From: Paramyrothecium sp. XJ0827
Taxonomy: Eukaryota; Ascomycota; Sordariomycetes; Hypocreales; Stachybotryaceae
Length of the DNA stretch: 64,000 nt
Direction: 5' to 3'
Assembly: GCA_020881915.1 (NCBI GenBank)
Contig: JAJFPB010000007.1
Location: forward strand, 3,968,001-4,032,000
Notes under the pieces: generated by a model
What the model saw: the letters and a program-made list of their open reading frames with translations, nothing else
Told to the model about the DNA's origin: nothing
Database searches by the model: none
Program-made: the position numbers and the translations under genes
In this document: in pieces, positions 58,201 to 64,000 of the stretch
Layout of the letters: each line of letters starts with the position of its first letter
How positions within the stretch are numbered: the stretch's first letter is position 1

Positions 58201-60776
58201 TAGTGGTGTTCAAATGGGTAACTCACGCGGCAGCGATTTCACCAGAAGAGTGACCGACCACTGCCGAGGGCACTATACCAAACTCTGCAAGCAGTTCCAC
58301 AAGGGCAATCTGAAGAGCTGTGCAAATAGGTTGACTGTATTCTGGAAGATTGATATGGTTCCCGTTTGTGATTTCATCTGAAATAATATGAGATTGCAGC
58401 CAGAGTAACAATAGGCTTTGAACTCACCAAACAATGACCACTCGCATCCGAGGTCCGAGAATATCTTGTCCATCTTTCGCAGGGTTTGTTCAAATACAAG
58501 GTAGTGGAGTAGTTCGACTCCCATGCTGGCATACTGAGCCCCCTGGCCAGTAAACACAAAGGCTAGACCTGTCGCCGAAGAAGCTCTCACAGGTTTGGCT
58601 AGTGGTGCTTTTGGGTCGCCAGGCACGATGCATGGGGAATCCACGATTGCAAACGTCCGCCAATCGAGTTTACTTCGCCGCGCAGCTAAGGTGTACGCAA
58701 GCTGCCCAAGTTTCTTCTGGCTCCCCCCTACAATGGTCTCGTGTATTTCTTCATGGCCATCGGTCACTCGTTTCAGGCTCTTCTCGTTTGATGCGGACCA
58801 GACCAATAATGTTGGCTTCTTGTGAACTTGATCTCCATTACGAATCGGCTTTTCACTTGAGTTTAGTGTTCCGTTTGCCTTCGGTTTCCCATTTGTAGTT
58901 GGCTCCCCGTCCGTGGGGGTTCCGTTGACAATTCGTGTGCAGTCATCATGCGAAAATCCGTTAGTGGTTGATTCTCCATTGGTGATTATTGCACTTCCGT
59001 TAACTACATGTTCGCCACGCGGTTCACCGTTAGTGGTCGGCTTCTCATCAATTGTTGCTGTGCTGCCGTTGGGTACTGCGTCTTGCGTATCCCCAACAAG
59101 GGAACATCTGTGATGACCCTTCAATCCGTTTTGGTGTAGATAGTGACAGGCGTCATCGAGAATCGCATGTGAGTTTGTCCCTCCAAACCCGAACGAGTTG
59201 ACGGAGGCTCGTCGTAATCCTTTAGAGGGCCAAGGAGTCTCTTTGATAGGGATCTGGTCCTTTTAGTAATGATGCTCATGACAGAAAGAGTATATCAAAT
59301 ACCTCTATGTGAGTAGAGTTCAAATCAATGGCCGGATTGACTTCTTTGAACATGGCAACTGGTGGGATTGCGCCCCTCTCGAGAAGTATTACAGTCTTGA
59401 GAAGCCCTGCAAGACCGCTACCTCCTTCTAGATGGCCAATATTTGACTTCACCGATCCTCTGTTGTAGTGCTACGTCAGCTGCCTTCCAACTGCCAAGGG
59501 AATTTTGCGCAACATACACATAAAGAGGATCCTCGGATGTTCGATGAGGTCCAAAGACACGCCCGATGGCGCTCATCTCAATAGGGTCACCCGTTGGAGT
59601 TCCAGTTCCTGGTCAGACTTGAGTTAAAACTACTTGCACAGAGCGTGAGGCTCATTCAACTGGAGCTGTAAAAACATACCGTGCGCTTCAAAATAACGGG
59701 TAGAGCTCAATTCCAGAGCTGCTTTCCGGTACACGTGTCGAATCAGAGCCTCTTGTGCCTTTGCACTCGGCATGGTAATGCCAGGGGTACGGCCGTCTTG
59801 ATTTGAACCGGTAGCCCGTATCAATGCTCTGATGTTGTCGCCGCTTGCGATTGCGGCCGAGAGTGGCTTGACCAGGAGAGATAGAATACCCTCTCCGCGC
59901 CCGTACCCGTTACCACGGCTGTCAAAACTGTATGATTTGCCATCGGGGGACAGGAAGCCCATATTGCCCATGGTTACAAAGAATTCGGGTCTCAGGAGCA
60001 AACTGGACCCAATGACAAGTGCCTGGTACAGCTGAGCGTAAGCATTGAGTTACATTGTTGGCCTGGTCTGCTACTCGAAGCAAAAGGGGAAGCGCTAACC
60101 ATTGAGGCATCACCACTGTATATCGACTTACACGCCAGGTCCAGGCCCACCAAACTGCCTGAACAAGCTGTGTCAACGAAAACGCTTGGTCCTAGGAGGT
60201 TGTAGTACCAGCTGACACGATTCGCCAGCATGCAAGGGTATACACCACTCATCAGCGTGCGCGGTAATGACTGGCCATCTATCATGGCACCTCTGTCATA
60301 ATCGTCGGACAAGCTGGCAGCAAAAACAGCCGTTTGCGAGCCCGATAGTGTTTCAGCACCAATACCAGCTACAAGGGTTCAAATCAGTCTTGTTCTTCAT
60401 TGTCTCCCCCAAAGTATCTAACCGTTCTCCATAGCATGAAAGGCTGACTCAAGGGCCCAGCGGTGCTGGGGGTCCATGGCCGCAGCCTCAGCTGCTGTGA
60501 GAGAGAAAAATGGTGCATCAAACGCGGCTATATCGTGCGTGAGCAGATGGGCGCCCTTGGTGGGGAACTTGGATTGCTGGTCAACATCTTCTTCACTTCA
60601 CGGAGCATGCACATGCGGCAAAAACTCACCGCCTCAACACCATCTACGGCAATGCGAGACTCTGGCCATTCTGTCGAGAAATTCCTTCGCTTTTGCAAAG
60701 CCTCCCAAAGTGAGCCCTCGTCGGAGATGTCGTCAGGCAAACGGAAAGAAAAACCGACAACAGCAATGGGCTCCAT
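52257..60776 (-). CDS. Highly reducing type I polyketide synthase, KS-AT-DH-MT-ER-KR-ACP
   Basis: This iterative multidomain synthase builds a reduced, C-methylated polyketide. The twelve exons (minus strand) are 60776-60630, 60576-60423, 60368-60100, 60022-59680, 59608-59518, 59459-59303, 59259-58428, 58377-58227, 58175-57182, 57122-53583, 53511-53191 and 53096-52257. They give 2,612 residues, and all phases close. KS: Cys169 in DTACSGS, His304 in EAHGTGT, His344 in [10 protein letters not shown]: Ser708 in GHSSGE. DH: His1045 with HxxxGxxxxP across the exon 9/10 border and HPTTLDAAS later. MT: intact SAM motif [36 protein letters not shown] at 2247-2253 and QSNYAAG. ACP: Ser2566 in [10 protein letters not shown]. 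All seven domains look active. An Asn-Gly-rich linker separates KS and AT. No thioesterase domain is present, so release must be separate. The acceptor of intron 1 is the least certain. Confidence 0.95.
58834..59070 (-). repeat. Asn-Gly-rich linker repeat inside the HR-PKS (KS-AT junction)
   Basis: This 79-residue low-complexity segment contains nine Asn-Gly dipeptides plus one Asp-Gly, mostly in the setting T-T-N-G-E/K/F or V/I-N-G-T/S. At the DNA level it shows as imperfect repeats of about 18-36 bp. It lies between the end of the KS region and the [11 protein letters not shown] start of the KS-AT adaptor/AT region. Confidence 0.75.
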
Positions 60777-62203
60777 CTTGACACGGGATTCAAGTTTGGT
60801 CCGGAAGCATGAAGGAATGGGGGTATGACTGAGGGAGGCCAGGCGTGGGACGAATAGTCCCTATAGCTTCAGCAGATGTCGCTAGACGCTGCAGGTGAAG
60901 TGTCTGTCCTACGGCTTGGCGCATTCACGACCAACAGCTTTCCGACAATACGGCTCCCAACTGGTCGGAATCTATGGAGTACCGTCGCAATGGAGCAGTG
61001 TCCAGAACCAAAGTCCCCTCTGCATTCTCCTGCACGTGTTATGATCTTTTCCCCTCTCGGATAGACCCCATTTTGGTGAGTTGTCCGCAGTATCGCTAAA
61101 TCTGTGCATGCTCGGGGCTCCATGTTCTTAAAGGTTAGATTGATCAACGCAGGACCATTTGCCGCATGGGGTGTACCTGAAAGTGCAAGGTTCAGAGCGG
61201 AGGCAGTCCCGTAGGGAGGAATCCCGGGCGGAAGCAGCAGTACCCCTGAGTTGCACAGGGTAGTAAGGTAGGGGTTACGCCGGCCAAAGTGCATCGCGGA
61301 ACCCAAATGTAACCTTGGTTACCAGCCGTCTTTGTCCATCAAGGAATGTGGGTGCTTCAATGCCCTTGAGTCCTGCCGCAAAGCTCTCGACTAAGTTCCT
61401 CGTTATTTCTGCTAAATGGCTCCCGCCCGCTCCGCGTCTCGAAGGATCGCTGTGGCTTGGCGTACCAGGGGACCCATCTGCAGCCAACCCCCGTCTCGTC
61501 ACCAACTATCACACTGGCTGCTGGAAACGCTCCAAGATAACGGAAAGCCAAGAGTCTCTTTCGAGGATGGCGCCATCACTTTAGCTTCCTTAATCAGCAA
61601 GGTGTCAACTGTGCAGCGCACTCGAGCCCTTGCAGAACGACAGCCAGCGGCCCGTGGCGGAAACCCCCTGTTTGATCGACCCTAGTCGGGGTAGGTTTAC
61701 GACGCCACGCTCGCACTCACCATCTCGCATTCGTCCCAAGCTGCATGCCCGCTTGCATTCGCTTGCATTTACAGCTTGCCGTTACATCGCATCAAAACGT
61801 GGGCTGCTCCTGCATTACTAGCCGCAATGTTCCATTACTTTTGCGAGGTCGGCAGTGCCGTGAGGAGGAGGTAGCATAGCATCCTGCGCCATGGCAGTTC
61901 GGACGTTTCTTGCTCGGTCGCTTTGTGCGCCTCGTCGTAGATTAGGAAGTTCAAACCTTGGTTTCACTTGTGGCCGTGGTTGAACATGATTAAGACCATA
62001 CCCCTTTGCTGCATGAGCGGTACTATAGCGAGATAAATCATTGCTATTTTAGCCCCCAAATTAATTACGCGCGCGTCCCCGACCTGTATATACGACCTAT
62101 CACCACACCGCACACTCTCTTCTGTATGCTTATTTGTTATTGCCGTGCCACAGCAAGCGCTTGCGGTCCCTAATCTCCAAACGCTCGTGTGCGAATCCAA
62201 GCC
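60777..62203. promoter_or_regulatory. Divergent interval between the HR-PKS and the second rhodopsin-like gene
   Basis: This 1.4-kb region must contain both promoters. The part at 60869-61551 is GC-rich and open in several minus-strand frames, for example LAEITRNLVESFAAGLKGIE and, in another frame, GPALINLTFKNMEPRACTD. No family is recognised and no splice model joins them convincingly. It may hold a small unrecognised gene, a long leader or a decayed gene. Confidence 0.4.
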
Positions 62204-63719
62204 ATGGACATCGATTGGGATGCCCTCACCACCGAACAGCAGGATGCTATCCTGAACGGGGGCGCCGGAATGCTCCCTGAGGGTGTTGAATCGCACTTGG
62301 GAAATCCGCCTGCAGACAACCTCATGACGCTTGTTGTGTTGGGGATATCGCTGTTCCTGATGACTCTAGTCGTATTTATTCGCATCTACGCCAAGGTCTT
62401 TTGTCTGAAAAACGTCAGAATTGAGGATGGTAAGAATCTTGCCTGGCTTGCCGTTGCAATGACCGCGTTTACTAACGGTTGATTGACAGCGTTCGGACTA
62501 ATCGCTTTCGTATGTTGCCTTGATCGCGAGATTGAACCACCTTGCGCACAACGCAATTACTGACAGAAGGAATAGGGAGCAGCCATTGCCCACGGCTGGT
62601 CGGTCATCGAGTTGGCACGAAGTCCAGGTCTCTACGTGCACGCATGGGACGTTCGCGTCACCGACGTCAAGCACGCCGTACTGGTGCGAGAATACCGTCC
62701 AACACACGTGTCGGTGCATTGCTGATCCATCTGGCAGACGATGAACCTGCTTCGAACTTTCTACGGACTCTTCAATTTGTTCTCGAAGAATGCGATCCTC
62801 CTGGAGGTGAGTGCAGCTCGACAACGTCGCTCTAGATCACGGGCTGACTCGCGAGTGCACAGTGGATTCACATCTTCGTTCCGCGACCGCAGCGCACCGT
62901 CTTCTGGTGGCTCTGCTGGACGCTCATCGCGATAAACACCATGCTGTACATATCGCACATCGTCGCGACCAACCTCCGCTGCGTTCCCCAGGAGAAGATG
63001 TGGTATCCTTGGGTCAAGGGTTTCTGCATCAATCTGCAGGCGACGGACATCACGATCATGGTCTTCAACCTCGCTTGCGATGTCATCATCCTCATTCTGC
63101 CCCAGAGCACCATTTGGAGCCTTCGCCTCCGACGCCAGCAAAAGATTGGCCTGTCTTTTCTTTTTTCCCTCGGACTCTTGTAAGCGGATGGCTCGTCCTG
63201 CCACCCATTGAGTGCAAGCTGACCCACCCTCGCAGGACGTGCGGCTGTGCGGCTGGCCGTGTGCACGCTACTGCGGTCTTGGATTACGTTGGTGACTGGA
63301 TCTACGACGTTCCCGTCATTATCATATGGGGCATTGGCGAGATGACATTCGTCATGATGGTGTTTTGCATCCCGGCCGCCCCCAAGGCCTTCAAGAGCGA
63401 TGGAGTTGGGCTGGGAACCAGAATCGTCAACTCCCTTGGATCCTGGGCACGCATGGCCACGGGTTCTGGAAGCGCCCAGAACAGCAAAAGTGGCACGCTG
63501 ACCGTAACCACCAACAACACCTACCGGAAAATGGAGGAGGGCAGCCAGGTCGCCCTTGCAGACCTCGGGAGTCACCACGACCGAACGCCCGCCCACCGGG
63601 GCGGAGACGGCAGGATACTGAAAACCACCGAATTTGTCACTACTGAAATCACCCCATCCGAAGCAGGGCACTCCCGCACGCAGGATTTAGACAAGAGCCG
63701 AAGACATCCCTGGGGCTAG
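62204..63719 (+). CDS. SAT4/rhodopsin-like integral membrane protein
   Basis: This second member of the fungal rhodopsin-domain family has exons 62204-62429, 62490-62509, 62576-62683, 62738-62806, 62863-63179 and 63236-63719, giving 407 residues with all phases closed. The second exon is only 20 nt. Landmarks are an extracellular acidic N-terminus (MDIDWDALTTEQQDAIL), helix 1 (LVVLGISLFLMTLVVFIRIY), KNVRIEDAFGLIAF, AAIAHGWSV, WVKGFCINLQATD, FNLACDVIILILP, and the last helix VPVIIIWGIGEMTFVMMVFC. The cytoplasmic tail is long, polar and Ser/Thr/Gly-rich, ending about residue 407; such tails are typical of this family. Paralogue-like fold to the protein at 50460-51611 on the other side of the PKS, although their sequences differ. 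Ligand and function are unknown. It is divergent from the PKS across 1.4 kb. Confidence 0.82.
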
Positions 63720-64000
63720 GGAGGGTTGCAATGGCGAGCTGAAATGGTATCGGGTGTGCAGGGAATGGAGCCGCGATGGGGGGAAGGATTCGTGCCATGC
63801 ATGAGATCAGTGGGGGGGCTGTACTGTATAGTCGACTGTAATTGGTATATCGGGCACTACAACCATGAGTCCGAGCCTTAGCGTGTATTCCTACAATGGC
63901 CAGGGAACTGTTATTCCCCTGGTTCTTGCGGGCATTAGTTCATCGAGCATCCGTTGGTTCAGCACACCTTGGCGTGATGCATATAGTAACGTGCTCAATC
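63720..64000. other. 3' region at window end
   Basis: Non-coding sequence after the membrane-protein stop. No further gene is visible before the window edge. Confidence 0.45.

Noticed and set aside
59801..59820. tRNA B-box-like GGTTCAAATC on the minus strand.
   Set aside because: It lies inside the KS coding sequence and no tRNA fold or A-box is present. No tRNA was found elsewhere in the window by eye.
63236..63290. Apparent frameshift at the start of the last exon of the second rhodopsin-like gene (one frame reads RAAVRLAV, another VLDYVGDWIYDV).
   Set aside because: The split codon TT|G at the exon 5/6 border puts the whole last exon in one continuous frame, so no frameshift is needed.
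1..64000. Search for CRISPR arrays, rRNA, phage-like or bacterial operons.
   Set aside because: Introns, fungal families and promoter structure are consistent with a fungal nuclear chromosome throughout; no regularly spaced direct repeats were seen.

Overview
The window reads as nuclear DNA of a filamentous ascomycete (Pezizomycotina, most likely Sordariomycetes). It has dense genes on both strands, short GT-AG introns of about 45-95 bp with CTAAC or CTGAC branch sites, Zn2Cys6 regulators, type I and type III polyketide synthases, an AA11 chitin monooxygenase, SAT4/rhodopsin-like membrane proteins and mitochondrial proline dehydrogenase. The species was not determined. Exon borders were inferred by eye from splice consensus, reading-phase arithmetic and family motifs.

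Layout. 0-3 kb: two related fungal transcription factors facing each other (the first cut by the window edge). 3.3-6.6 kb: D-xylose reductase followed by L-arabinitol 4-dehydrogenase, consecutive enzymes of fungal pentose catabolism. 9.5-14.7 kb: a type III polyketide synthase and an aromatic-ring-hydroxylase-type FAD monooxygenase on the same strand, probably a minimal secondary-metabolite cluster. The first intron of the monooxygenase lacks a normal GT donor. 14.8-22.1 kb: one 7.1-kb coding sequence joining an SF1 helicase, an NFX1-like Cys/His region, a coiled coil and three CbxX/CfxQ-type AAA+ modules. 23.2-24.3 kb: a secreted AA11 LPMO with an X278-type C-terminus. 26.5-34.4 kb: an uncharacterised protein, a transcription-factor-like protein without a zinc cluster, and a secreted subtilase. 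34.4-38.3 kb: gene-free. 38.3-39.2 kb: a secreted M43 metalloprotease.

40.9-46.0 kb: a Zn2Cys6 regulator, a RidA-family protein and, divergent from it, a proline dehydrogenase gene with a single-base frameshift; together they suggest a small proline-catabolism locus. 46.6-49.4 kb: an F-box-like protein and a small secreted protein. 50.5-63.7 kb: a 12-exon highly reducing polyketide synthase (KS-AT-DH-MT-ER-KR-ACP, 2,612 residues) with an Asn-Gly-rich linker, flanked on both sides by SAT4/rhodopsin-like multi-pass membrane proteins. No separate release enzyme, regulator or transporter for this synthase is seen in the window.

No rRNA, tRNA, CRISPR array or intact transposon was found. The best candidates for something new are the two polyketide loci (type III PKS plus monooxygenase; HR-PKS between two receptor-like membrane proteins), the helicase/AAA+ giant, and the two lesions (monooxygenase splice donor, proline dehydrogenase frameshift), which are either real gene decay or sequence errors.
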